From: Sebaldella termitidis ATCC 33386
GTDB lineage: Bacteria; Fusobacteriota; Fusobacteriia; Fusobacteriales; Leptotrichiaceae
Reading direction: 5' to 3'
Assembly: GCF_000024405.1 (NCBI RefSeq)
Contig: NC_013517.1
Location: forward strand, 1,116,001 to 1,180,000
DNA: 64,000 nt
Position numbers and translations under genes: made by a program. Each line of letters opens with the position of its first letter. Position 1 is the stretch's first letter. The notes below the pieces were generated by a model that saw nothing but the letters and a program-made list of their open reading frames with translations, was not told where the DNA came from and made no database searches. Positions 15,734 to 24,012 of this stretch are shown here, piece by piece.

Positions 15734-17123
15734 AACTATATGTAAACAACACACTGCTCTGCCGGACAAAAGTATAAGAAAACTGGAAAAAATAGCCGAA
15801 GGACTGACAGTATTAAGTAAGCTGCTAAAGGCGGATATATTTATAGACTGCCCTACAGGAATTAACGATGCAGCAATAGTAGTAGCAGAAGCTAATCCTG
15901 AAACAGGTTCGAGCTATACTCAGAGTGTAGTAGGACAGTATGCATATAGAAAGAATGAGCCGGCTGTTTTAAGAACGCTGGAAACAGGACTTCCGTCGAG
16001 GGATTATAAAGCCCTGACTCAGGAAAATACTTTGGTTAGACAGAATGTGGTTCCTATAAAGAATGAAAAGGAAGAGGTAATAGGCGTCCTTATAGTGGAA
16101 GAAGGGAGTAATGATACCGGACTGAATAAGGAACTGAATTTTCTGCATGATGCTACAAACGAGCTTCTGAGAAGCTCCATGGAGATGACAAAGGAGCAGA
16201 AAATAATTGATTACATAAATGACGGGATTATTATTTTCAATGAAAAAGGAATACTTATATATGCTAATTCCAAGGCTAAAAATATTTATAAAAAAATAGG
16301 ATACAAGCATAATATTCTTGGAACCAAATTTAGTAATATAGTTTTGAATAATATAGCTTTTAAGGATGTGCTTGACGGGATAATACCGGGAAGTTCAGAC
16401 ATACACATAGCAAAGATGGATCTGAACATACATTATTATCTGATAAAGGAATCCAAAAATGTAAAAAATGTGGTTCTTTTCATAAAAGATCTTACTGAAA
16501 TAAAGGAAAAAGAGAAAGAGCTTATACTAAAATCAGTAGCAATAAAAGAAATACACCACAGAGTAAAAAATAATCTTCAGACTATAGCAAGTCTTCTCAG
16601 AATACAGGCAAGAAAAACCGAGGATGAGGCAGTAAGACAGGCTTTTAACGAAAGCATAAACCGTATACTCAGCATAGCAGTTACACATGAGATATTGGCA
16701 CAAAATGGATTAGATGATCTTAAAATAAAAGAGATGTTTTCAAAAATTTTAAAAAATTCAATAAGAGCAAGTATAGGAGAAAATTTAGATTTAAAAACAA
16801 GTATTTCCGGTGATGACTTTAAGATAAATTCTGATAAGTCTACTTCTATAGCCCTGATAGCCAATGAACTGGTACAGAATTCCATAACACACGGCTTCAA
16901 GGGGATGACAAGCGGAAAAATAGATATTACCGTAAAACAGGGGAAAATTAAATCGAAAGTGACAATAGCTGACAATGGGGTTGGTTTTAAGTCAAAAGAC
17001 TTCAAAAATGAAAGTTTGGGACTTCAGATAGTGAAAAGTCTGGTAAAGGAAAAACTTTTCGGAACTATAGATATTAAGTCCACAAAAAACGGAACGATAA
17101 TAGTTTTTGACTTTGAAAATTAA
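15726..17123 (+). CDS. eutW: Sensor histidine kinase EutW
   Basis: A 465-residue soluble kinase partner of EutV; in studied species it responds to ethanolamine. Residues ~1-145 resemble the PdtaS-type GAF-like N-terminal sensor. A PAS domain follows at ~155-265 (EQKIIDYINDGIIIFNEKGI). The HisKA_2 dimerisation region carries EIHHRVKNNLQT, with the histidine pair at 277-278, and HATPase motifs (NELVQNSITHGF, ADNGVGF, SLGLQIVKSLV) complete the C-terminus. No membrane segment is visible, so it is likely cytoplasmic. CGGGGGA is the ribosome site within the end of eutV. Confidence 0.95.
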   Translation: MLRTICKQHTALPDKSIRKLEKIAEGLTVLSKLLKADIFIDCPTGINDAAIVVAEANPETGSSYTQSVVGQYAYRKNEPAVLRTLETGLPSRDYKALTQENTLVRQNVVPIKNEKEEVIGVLIVEEGSNDTGLNKELNFLHDATNELLRSSMEMTKEQKIIDYINDGIIIFNEKGILIYANSKAKNIYKKIGYKHNILGTKFSNIVLNNIAFKDVLDGIIPGSSDIHIAKMDLNIHYYLIKESKNVKNVVLFIKDLTEIKEKEKELILKSVAIKEIHHRVKNNLQTIASLLRIQARKTEDEAVRQAFNESINRILSIAVTHEILAQNGLDDLKIKEMFSKILKNSIRASIGENLDLKTSISGDDFKINSDKSTSIALIANELVQNSITHGFKGMTSGKIDITVKQGKIKSKVTIADNGVGFKSKDFKNESLGLQIVKSLVKEKLFGTIDIKSTKNGTIIVFDFEN

Positions 17124-17201
17124 AAGCTTGTTCTGTTTTCATTCTGAAGACTGAAAATAGCAGTGAGATATAAGTGTTTTAATATTGAAAGGTATTATGA
17201 A

Positions 17202-17288
17202 GCCGGATATAGCCGGCCAAAACACTAGGAGCAAAGGAGCTCAAAGAACATAAAAGATATGGTGTTTTTTGAGTTCCTTATTTTTTTT
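17202..17288 (+). promoter_or_regulatory. Dual-hairpin ANTAR antiterminator with overlapping terminator before eutA
   Basis: First hairpin: GCCGG (17202-17206), six-base loop ATATAG, CCGGC (17213-17217). Second: GAGC (17229-17232), loop AAAGGA with A1 and G4, GCTC (17239-17242). The second overlaps a strong terminator: GGAGCTCAAAGAACA (17236-17250) pairs over 15 bases, with two G-U pairs, with TGTTTTTTGAGTTCC (17263-17277), then TTATTTTTTTT. The first loop has A1 but not G4, a deviation from the consensus. It is the expected EutV target controlling eutABCLHQ. Confidence 0.88.
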
Positions 17289-17362
17289 GACAATCACCCG
17301 TAACTTTTATTGAAAAACAGGGACTTTTCAGATAGAAGCAGTCTCTTACAAGGAGAGTTCAC

Positions 17363-18790
17363 ATGACAGAAGAAATATTAAGCGTAGGAATCGACATAGG
17401 AACATCAACTACACAACTTATATTTTCAAAGATATATATAGAAAACCGTGCTTCGGCATTTAGTGTTCCTCAGATAAAAATAACCGGGAAAGAGGTAATA
17501 TACAGAAGTGACATATATATTACACCTTTGGAAACAGAAACCAAAATAGACACTGAAAAAGTACGGAAAATCATTGAGAATGAGTATAAAAAAGCAGGGG
17601 TTGATTACGGGGATGTGTCTACAGGAGCTGTTATAATAACCGGTGAAACAGCGAGAAAGGAAAATGCTAAAGAAGTGCTTGCAGCACTTAGCGGAATGGC
17701 AGGGGACTTCGTAGTTGCCACAGCAGGACCGGATCTTGAAAGTATAATTGCCGGAAAAGGTTCAGGGGCTTTCGGTTTTGCAGAAGATAAAAATACTTCC
17801 ATAGTGAATTTCGACATAGGCGGCGGAACTACAAATATAGCCATATTTAACAGAGGTGACATAGAAGACACAACCTGTCTTGATATAGGCGGAAGGCTCA
17901 TAAAACTCGACGGCAGCGGAAAAATTTCATATATTTATAAAAAGATATATGATGTGGCTAAAGATGTGGGAGTAAGTATAAATATAGGTGACAGAGCAGA
18001 TGAAACCGCCCTTAGAAAGATATGCAGAAGAATGGGCGAGCTTATGTTTGAAAGTATGGGATTCTTCGAAAAAACTGATTTATACAGAGAAATAGTGACT
18101 TATCAGGATTTTAAAAAGAATTTTAAACCTGATTATTATTCATTTACAGGCGGGGTAGCTGATTTTGTCTACGGCGGTAAAGAAGCAGGATTATTTGAAT
18201 ATGATGATATAGGGGTAATTCTGGGGCAGGAAATAAAAAAGTTAGTAGAACAGTTAAATATAAATACAGTAAAGCTTGGCGAAACAATAGGAGCGACAGT
18301 TGTGGGGGCGGGAAGCCACACTACCGAGATAAGCGGGAGTACCATAACTTACTCAAGCGGAATCTTTCCGATAAAAAATATTCCGATACTGAAACTCAGC
18401 AGTAAAGATGAGGAAAGTTCTCTTGCAGAGCTGGAGGATATCATGGATCATAAGCTCAGCTGGTTTAACTCGCAGAATGAACAGGAAAATACAGCATTGG
18501 CACTAACCGGGAAACATAATATGGATTATCAGGAAATATCCGACTTGGGACGAGTTATTTCCAGAGTAATGAATAATAAAATAAACACAGGTTCTCCGAT
18601 TATTGTCATTGTGGAAAATGATATGGCAAAAGTTTTGGGGCAATGTATGAAATTAGATTTGCAGGACAGAAATTTGATTTGTATAGATGGAATAAAGGTA
18701 AAAAACGGAGACTATATAGATATAGGAGCTCCTTTGGGCAATGGAAACGTACTCCCTGTAGTAATAAAAACACTGGTTTTCAGTTATTAA
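17363..18790 (+). CDS. eutA: Ethanolamine ammonia-lyase reactivating factor EutA
   Basis: 475 residues (467 in Salmonella). A member of the actin-like ATPase superfamily that exchanges damaged cobalamin from ethanolamine ammonia-lyase. It shows [14 protein letters not shown] at the N-terminus, [13 protein letters not shown] at about residue 155 and [11 protein letters not shown] in the middle. CAAGGAGAG precedes the ATG. First gene behind the second ANTAR antiterminator, directly followed by eutB, as in Gram-positive-type eut operons. Confidence 0.95.
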   Translation: MTEEILSVGIDIGTSTTQLIFSKIYIENRASAFSVPQIKITGKEVIYRSDIYITPLETETKIDTEKVRKIIENEYKKAGVDYGDVSTGAVIITGETARKENAKEVLAALSGMAGDFVVATAGPDLESIIAGKGSGAFGFAEDKNTSIVNFDIGGGTTNIAIFNRGDIEDTTCLDIGGRLIKLDGSGKISYIYKKIYDVAKDVGVSINIGDRADETALRKICRRMGELMFESMGFFEKTDLYREIVTYQDFKKNFKPDYYSFTGGVADFVYGGKEAGLFEYDDIGVILGQEIKKLVEQLNINTVKLGETIGATVVGAGSHTTEISGSTITYSSGIFPIKNIPILKLSSKDEESSLAELEDIMDHKLSWFNSQNEQENTALALTGKHNMDYQEISDLGRVISRVMNNKINTGSPIIVIVENDMAKVLGQCMKLDLQDRNLICIDGIKVKNGDYIDIGAPLGNGNVLPVVIKTLVFSY

Positions 18791-18832
18791 TGCTTCAGAG
18801 CGGGTAAAGAAAAACTAAGAGAGGTGAAATTA

Positions 18833-20197
18833 ATGGTATTAAAGACAAAATTATTTGGTCATGTCTATGAATTTAAGGATGTAAAAGAAGTTCTTGCCAA
18901 AGCGAATGAAGAAAGATCTGGAGATACACTTGCAGGTGTATCGGCTTCTACAGCTGAAGAAAGAGTGGCAGCTAAAGCAGTGCTTGCCGAATTAAAACTT
19001 TCTGATCTTAGAAATAATCCTGTGGTAGGATATGAAGAGGATGAAGTAACAAGAATAATACAAGATGACGTTAACGAAAAAATTTATAACGAAATAAAAA
19101 ACTGGAGTGTAAGCGAACTTAGAGAATGGATACTCAGCTTAAGAACTTCGGGAGAAGAAATAAAAAGAATAAGCAGAGGACTTACAAGTGAAATGGTAGC
19201 AGGTGTGGCTAAGCTTATGACTAATATGGATCTTGTTGCTGCTGCAAGCAAGATTAGAATAACTGCACACTGTAATACTACAATCGGGGGAGAAGGAATT
19301 CTTGCAGTAAGATTACAGCCTAACCATACTACTGATGATCCGGACGGAATTATGCTTTCTACTTATGAAGGATTAAGCTATGGTATAGGAGACGCTCTTA
19401 TAGGTCTGAATCCGGTGGATGACAGTGTGGACAGCGTAATGAGAGTACTTGAAAGATTTCATGAAATAAAAACTAAATGGGAAATACCGACACAAATTTG
19501 TGTTCTTGCCCATGTAACTACACAAATGGAAGCAGTAAAAAGAGGGGCGCCTACAGATATGATATTCCAAAGTATAGCGGGATCTGAAAAAGGAAATGAG
19601 GCTTTTGGAATAACAGGTACTATGATAGAAGAAGCAAGACAGCTTGTACTAAAGCAGGGTACATCTACAGGGCCGAATGTAATGTATTTTGAAACAGGAC
19701 AGGGCTCTGAATTATCGTCTGATGCTCACCACGGTGCAGATCAGGTGACAATGGAAGCCAGATGTTATGGTTTTGCAAAAAGATATAATCCATTCCTTGT
19801 TAATACAGTAGTAGGGTTTATCGGACCGGAATATCTGTATAACAGTAAACAGGTAATAAGAGCAGGACTGGAAGATCACTTTATGGGAAAACTTACTGGA
19901 ATATCTATGGGAGTAGATGCATGCTACACTAACCATATGAAGGCAGACCAGAATGATATAGAGAATCTGGAAATGCTTCTGACTCTTGCGGGATGTAACT
20001 ATTTTATGGGAATACCTGCAGGTGACGATATCATGCTGAATTACCAGACTACTTCTTTCCATGATATTGCAACATTAAGAGATTTAGGTAAGGTAAGACC
20101 TATAAAAGAATTCGAAAGATGGCTTGAAAAAATGAATATAATGAAAAACGGAAAGCTCACAGACATAGCTGGTGACGCTTCAATTTTCTTAAAATAA
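18833..20197 (+). CDS. eutB: Ethanolamine ammonia-lyase large subunit EutB
   Basis: Large subunit of the B12-dependent lyase that turns ethanolamine into acetaldehyde and ammonia. 454 residues from ATG 18833 (453 in Salmonella), with AGAGAGGTG as ribosome site; a GTG at 18824 would overlap that site. Strongly conserved blocks are LKTKLFGHVYEFKDVKEVLA, RNNPVVGYEEDEVTR, the TIM-barrel segment CNTTIGGEGILAVRLQPNHT and GLEDHFMGKLTGISMGVDAC. Confidence 0.97.
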   Translation: MVLKTKLFGHVYEFKDVKEVLAKANEERSGDTLAGVSASTAEERVAAKAVLAELKLSDLRNNPVVGYEEDEVTRIIQDDVNEKIYNEIKNWSVSELREWILSLRTSGEEIKRISRGLTSEMVAGVAKLMTNMDLVAAASKIRITAHCNTTIGGEGILAVRLQPNHTTDDPDGIMLSTYEGLSYGIGDALIGLNPVDDSVDSVMRVLERFHEIKTKWEIPTQICVLAHVTTQMEAVKRGAPTDMIFQSIAGSEKGNEAFGITGTMIEEARQLVLKQGTSTGPNVMYFETGQGSELSSDAHHGADQVTMEARCYGFAKRYNPFLVNTVVGFIGPEYLYNSKQVIRAGLEDHFMGKLTGISMGVDACYTNHMKADQNDIENLEMLLTLAGCNYFMGIPAGDDIMLNYQTTSFHDIATLRDLGKVRPIKEFERWLEKMNIMKNGKLTDIAGDASIFLK

Positions 20198-20208
20198 GGA
20201 GGATTATA

Positions 20209-21108
20209 ATGTTATCAGAAAGAGAATTAAGAGAAATCATAGGGAAAGTAATAGATGAAATGGGTAGTAACGGAAAAACTGATATCCCGGCAGCAGTAGG
20301 AAATGACTTCAAAGCTTCTTCATCAGTAAAAGAAAATGTTTCTGATGATCAACTGGTTGATTTAGGGGAGATAAATATAAAAGATCAGCTGCTGGTAGAC
20401 AATCCTGCCAACAGAGAAGAATATATGAAATTAAAACAGAGAACTTCTGCAAGACTGGGAATAGGAAGAGCAGGAACAAGATTTAAGACAGATGTGCTCC
20501 TAAGATTCAGAGCAGACCATGCTGCTGCACAGGATGCGGTATTTAATGATGTACCTGAGTCATTCCTGGAAGAAGCAGGTTTATTTGAAGTAACGACAGA
20601 ATGTAAAGACAGAGATGAATATATAACAAGACCAGATCTTGGAAGAAAAATTTCTGCTGAAGGAATAAAATTACTTGAGGAAAAATGCAAAAAATCTCCT
20701 ACAGTACAGGTTTATGTATCTGACGGGTTAAGTTCTACAGCGGTGGAAGCAAATACTAAAAATATACTTCCGGCAGTATTAAACGGATTAAAAGGGTATG
20801 GAATAGATACAGGTACTCCGTTCTTTGTAAAATATGGAAGAGTGGCAGCTGAGGATCATATTTCCGATATTTTAAAGCCTGATGTAGTATGTGTGTTAAT
20901 AGGTGAAAGACCGGGACTTACTACTGCAGAAAGTATGAGTGCATATATAGTGTATAAAGCATATGTAGGAATACCGGAAGCAAAAAGAACAGTAGTTTCT
21001 AATATTCACAAAGACGGAACGCCTGCAGCAGAAGCAGGAGCACATGTGGCTGACTTAATCAAAAAAATACTCGACGCTAAAGCAAGCGGACAAGATTTAA
21101 AATTATAA
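20209..21108 (+). CDS. eutC: Ethanolamine ammonia-lyase small subunit EutC
   Basis: 299 residues, matching the family (298). Residues 1-20 (LSERELREIIGKVIDEMG) form the N-terminal helix known to target EutC to the compartment, followed by a variable linker to about residue 45. Conserved segments are TSARLGIGRAGTR, FRADHAAAQDAV and VQVYVSDGLSSTAVEAN, the last contributing to the cobalamin site. AAGGAGG lies ahead of the ATG, 12 bases after eutB. Confidence 0.97.
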   Translation: MLSERELREIIGKVIDEMGSNGKTDIPAAVGNDFKASSSVKENVSDDQLVDLGEINIKDQLLVDNPANREEYMKLKQRTSARLGIGRAGTRFKTDVLLRFRADHAAAQDAVFNDVPESFLEEAGLFEVTTECKDRDEYITRPDLGRKISAEGIKLLEEKCKKSPTVQVYVSDGLSSTAVEANTKNILPAVLNGLKGYGIDTGTPFFVKYGRVAAEDHISDILKPDVVCVLIGERPGLTTAESMSAYIVYKAYVGIPEAKRTVVSNIHKDGTPAAEAGAHVADLIKKILDAKASGQDLKL

Positions 21109-21127
21109 TAATTTTAGGAGGAAAAAA

Positions 21128-21781
21128 ATGAAAGATGACAGACAAAAAGCAAGCGTTCTTGCAGTAAGAATGATACCAAATGTGGATCTGGCTATGTGTA
21201 AAGAATTCAGCATGCCGGAAGGGCATAGAAGTATAGGTTTGATAACTTCTGACTGTGATGATGTTACATATACAGCATTAGACGATGCTACGAAAAAAGC
21301 AGATATAAAAGTAGTATACGCAAAATCTTTTTACGGAGGGGCTGCAAATGCTAATACAAAACTTGCCGGTGAAGTAATAGGGATAATTTCAGGACCAAAT
21401 CCTGCCGAAGTAAAAAGCGGATTAAGTGCTGTAGTTGATTTTGTGGAAAATGAAGCCGCGTTTATAAGTGCTAATGAAGATGATTCAATTGCATATTATG
21501 CACACTGTATTTCAAGAACAGGGTCATATCTTTCAGAAGTAGCGGGAATACCAGAGGGAGAATCAATCGCATACCTTATAGCACCGCCTTTAGAAGCTAT
21601 GTATGCTTTAGATGTGGCATTAAAGTCAGCTAATGTGGAATTAGTAGCATTTTACGGACCGCCATCAGAAACTAACTTTGGCGGAGGTTTATTAACTGGA
21701 AGCCAGTCAGCTTGTAAAGCAGCCTGCGATGCATTTGCAGAAGCAGTAAAAGCTGTAGCGGCAAATCCGCTGGGGTATTAA
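21128..21781 (+). CDS. eutL: BMC-T shell protein EutL
   Basis: 217 residues (219 in Salmonella) containing two fused BMC domains that form trimers with a gated central pore. Marker segments are VRMIPNVDLAMCKEF near the start, SFYGGAANANTKLAGEVIG and FYGPPSETNFGGGLLTGSQSACKAACDAF at the end. It is the only two-domain shell protein in the window; PduB would be expected upstream of base 1. A strong TTAGGAGG site precedes it. Confidence 0.97.
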   Translation: MKDDRQKASVLAVRMIPNVDLAMCKEFSMPEGHRSIGLITSDCDDVTYTALDDATKKADIKVVYAKSFYGGAANANTKLAGEVIGIISGPNPAEVKSGLSAVVDFVENEAAFISANEDDSIAYYAHCISRTGSYLSEVAGIPEGESIAYLIAPPLEAMYALDVALKSANVELVAFYGPPSETNFGGGLLTGSQSACKAACDAFAEAVKAVAANPLGY

Positions 21782-21992
21782 AAGTAACGTAAGCTTAAGG
21801 GTATTCAAACAAAGAAAAATCCTTACATTTATAGAAGATAATATTTAGCCAGATGGGAATGGCAGTATTATGAGCAATAAAGAAAGCTGTATTAATAAGG
21901 ATAAGAGTTCTCAGCCAAATGGGAATAAACTTGGGAATATTCGAAAAACAAAAGTACTTATACTAAAGTTACTTTAACAAGAAGGAGGAAAA

Positions 21993-23087
21993 ATGGGTAT
22001 TAATGATATTATTATTTATATAATGGTCATATTTATGATCATTGGCGGAATTGATAAAATTTTAGGAAATAAATTCGGTTACGGGGAAAAATTCGAGGAA
22101 GGGTTTATGGCTATGGGATCTCTGGCTCTTGCAATGGTGGGGGTTATATCACTGGCTCCTGTTCTTGCCAAGGTGTTAAGACCTGTGGTAGAGCCTTTAT
22201 ACACTGCACTTGGTGCAGATCCTGCGATGTTTGCTACTACATTATTAGCAAATGATATGGGTGGATATCCGCTTGCAATGGAACTTGCAAAGGATCCTAA
22301 TGCCGGATTATTTGCAGGGCTTATACTGGGTGCTATGATGGGGCCTACTCTTGTATTCACAATTCCTGTAGCTTTAGGAATTATTGAAAAAGAAGACAGA
22401 CCTTATCTTGCAAAAGGTGTTCTTGCAGGTATGATAACTATACCTTTAGGATGTCTTGCCGGAGGACTTGTGGCAGGATTCGGAATTAATATGATCATAA
22501 TGAATCTGATACCGATAATCATTTTCGCTGTACTAATTTGTATTGGATTATGGCTGATTCCTGAAAAAATGACAAAAGGATTTACTATTTTTGGTCAGGG
22601 TGTAGTAATAGTAATTACTATAGGATTAATGGCTGCGATAGTGGAAACACTTACAGGAATAGTAGTTATTCCGGGAATGGCACCGCTGAGTGAGGGAATC
22701 AATGTAATAGGATCAATAGCAATAGTGCTGGCAGGGGCATTTCCATTAGTGCACTTTATAACTAAGGCATTTAAAGCACCGCTTACTAAAGTAGGAAAGC
22801 AGCTGGGAATGAACGAAGTAGGTGCAGCAGGACTGGTTGCTACACTTGCCAATAATATACCGATGTTTGGTATGTTAAAAGATATGGATGAAAACGGGAA
22901 AATAATAAACGTTGCCTTTGCAGTAAGTGCGGCATTTGTATTCGGAGATCACTTAGGATTTACGGGCGGAGTAAATAAAAGTATGATTTTTCCAATGATA
23001 GTAGGAAAATTAGTTGGGGGAATTACTGCAATAGTTGTAGCAAAGATATTATTTGCAAGAAAGAAAAATAAACTGGAAGCTAAGTAA
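21993..23087 (+). CDS. eutH: Ethanolamine transporter EutH
   Basis: A 364-residue polytopic inner-membrane protein with about ten hydrophobic segments. It belongs to the EutH permease family, which helps ethanolamine uptake when the protonated form predominates. Characteristic segments are GYGEKFEEGFMAMGSLALAM, LANDMGGYPLAMELA and VFGDHLGFTGGV. It is of the shorter type typical of Firmicutes and fusobacteria rather than the ~408-residue enteric form. It follows a 211-base gap after eutL containing two AGCCA(A/G)ATGGGAAT repeats and no terminator. Confidence 0.95.
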   Translation: MGINDIIIYIMVIFMIIGGIDKILGNKFGYGEKFEEGFMAMGSLALAMVGVISLAPVLAKVLRPVVEPLYTALGADPAMFATTLLANDMGGYPLAMELAKDPNAGLFAGLILGAMMGPTLVFTIPVALGIIEKEDRPYLAKGVLAGMITIPLGCLAGGLVAGFGINMIIMNLIPIIIFAVLICIGLWLIPEKMTKGFTIFGQGVVIVITIGLMAAIVETLTGIVVIPGMAPLSEGINVIGSIAIVLAGAFPLVHFITKAFKAPLTKVGKQLGMNEVGAAGLVATLANNIPMFGMLKDMDENGKIINVAFAVSAAFVFGDHLGFTGGVNKSMIFPMIVGKLVGGITAIVVAKILFARKKNKLEAK

Positions 23088-23114
23088 TCTAAAGTTACTG
23101 GGAGGAAAGATCAG

Positions 23115-23576
23115 ATGGATTTTAAAGATTTAGATAAAAATATGCTTGAGACTATTATTAGAAAAGTAGTAGAACAAGAATTAGGGAAAAATGGAAATAC
23201 TTTTGAAAAATATATGGATAAAAGCGGTGTCGGTGTGGTAAAAGCCCGTACTGTAAAGCCTGAAAAGTTTGATACAGGGAATCCGAATGATAAAGTGTAT
23301 CTGACAGATGTTTTTTCTATTGATGAAAGTGAAAGACTGAGCTGCGGAGTTATGGAAATGGAAGAATCTACGTTTGACTGGACTCTGAACTATGACGAGG
23401 TAGACTATGTGATAGAAGGAACACTGGAAATAATAATTGACGGAAGAAAGGTCACTGGTAACAAAGGAGATATTATTTTGATTCCAAAAGGGTCAAAGAT
23501 AAAGTTCAGTGCACCTGATTATGCAAGATTTTTATATGTTATTTACCCTGCAAACTGGCAGGATACATGTAAATAA
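23115..23576 (+). CDS. eutQ: EutQ cupin protein, lacking the usual N-terminal domain
   Basis: 153 residues versus about 229-233 in enteric EutQ, which is reported to have acetate kinase activity and to be needed for compartment formation. Residues ~55-153 are the cupin domain (NYDEVDYVIEGTLEIIIDGR, GDIILIPKGSKIKF, LYVIYPANWQ). Residues 1-25 (MDFKDLDKNMLETIIRKVVEQE) are an encapsulation-type helix instead of the enteric N-terminal domain. That missing domain resembles the free-standing 81-residue protein at 13682. Last gene of the eut operon. Confidence 0.93.
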   Translation: MDFKDLDKNMLETIIRKVVEQELGKNGNTFEKYMDKSGVGVVKARTVKPEKFDTGNPNDKVYLTDVFSIDESERLSCGVMEMEESTFDWTLNYDEVDYVIEGTLEIIIDGRKVTGNKGDIILIPKGSKIKFSAPDYARFLYVIYPANWQDTCK

Positions 23577-23616
23577 TAAATTAACTGTTTTAATACCAAC
23601 CTAAATAAATTATTAA

Positions 23617-23703
23617 CTGTCTGGAATAGAGTAAAAGCACCTGTAATTTTCAATGAAAAATACATTTGAATTGCTGAAAACTCTGTTTCGGACGGTTTTT
23701 TTA
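23617..23703 (+). terminator. Terminator at the end of the eut operon
   Basis: CTGTCTGGAATAGAG (23617-23631) and CTCTGTTTCGGACGG (23681-23695) pair over 15 bases with several G-U pairs, enclosing a 49-base loop, followed immediately by TTTTTTT. Position 40 bases after eutQ supports the end of the super-locus transcript. Confidence 0.7.
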
Positions 23704-24012
23704 TAAAGGGGTTGTTTTTTATATTGGAGTATGGTAAAATTATTTGTTATAAATTGTCAGACTTTTGTAAAGGATACAATTTTGTAAGTATTAAAAAAAA
23801 TCAATGTTTTTTTTTGATATATTTTAGAATGAATGATCGATAAATAGTCGCGAAAATTAGATGCTTCTCTAGTTAAAATCACAAGAAATGTCAAAAAATA
23901 AAAAAATGTCATTTATTTTCTCAAAAAAACAGATATAATAATATACAATTTTAATATATAGTATAATTGAGAAGGAGATTTTTTTAAGAAAAAAATTATA
24001 TGGGGTGGAAAA
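23704..24012 (+). other. AT-rich intergenic region ahead of the autotransporter
   Basis: Contains possible -10 elements TATAAT at 23934 and 23962 without good -35 partners, and GAAGGAG at 23970. I see no gene or RNA here. Confidence 0.4.

Noticed and set aside
17131-17163. Hairpin CTGTTTTCA/TGAAAATAG after eutW as a terminator.
   Set aside because: No T-run follows; the functional stop is the terminator at 17236-17288.
21782-21992. Possible third ANTAR leader before eutH (GAGC...GCT at about 21870).
   Set aside because: The loop is longer than six bases, lacks A1/G4, and there is no terminator with a T-run; only a weak AAAGTAAC/GTTACTTT inverted repeat was found.
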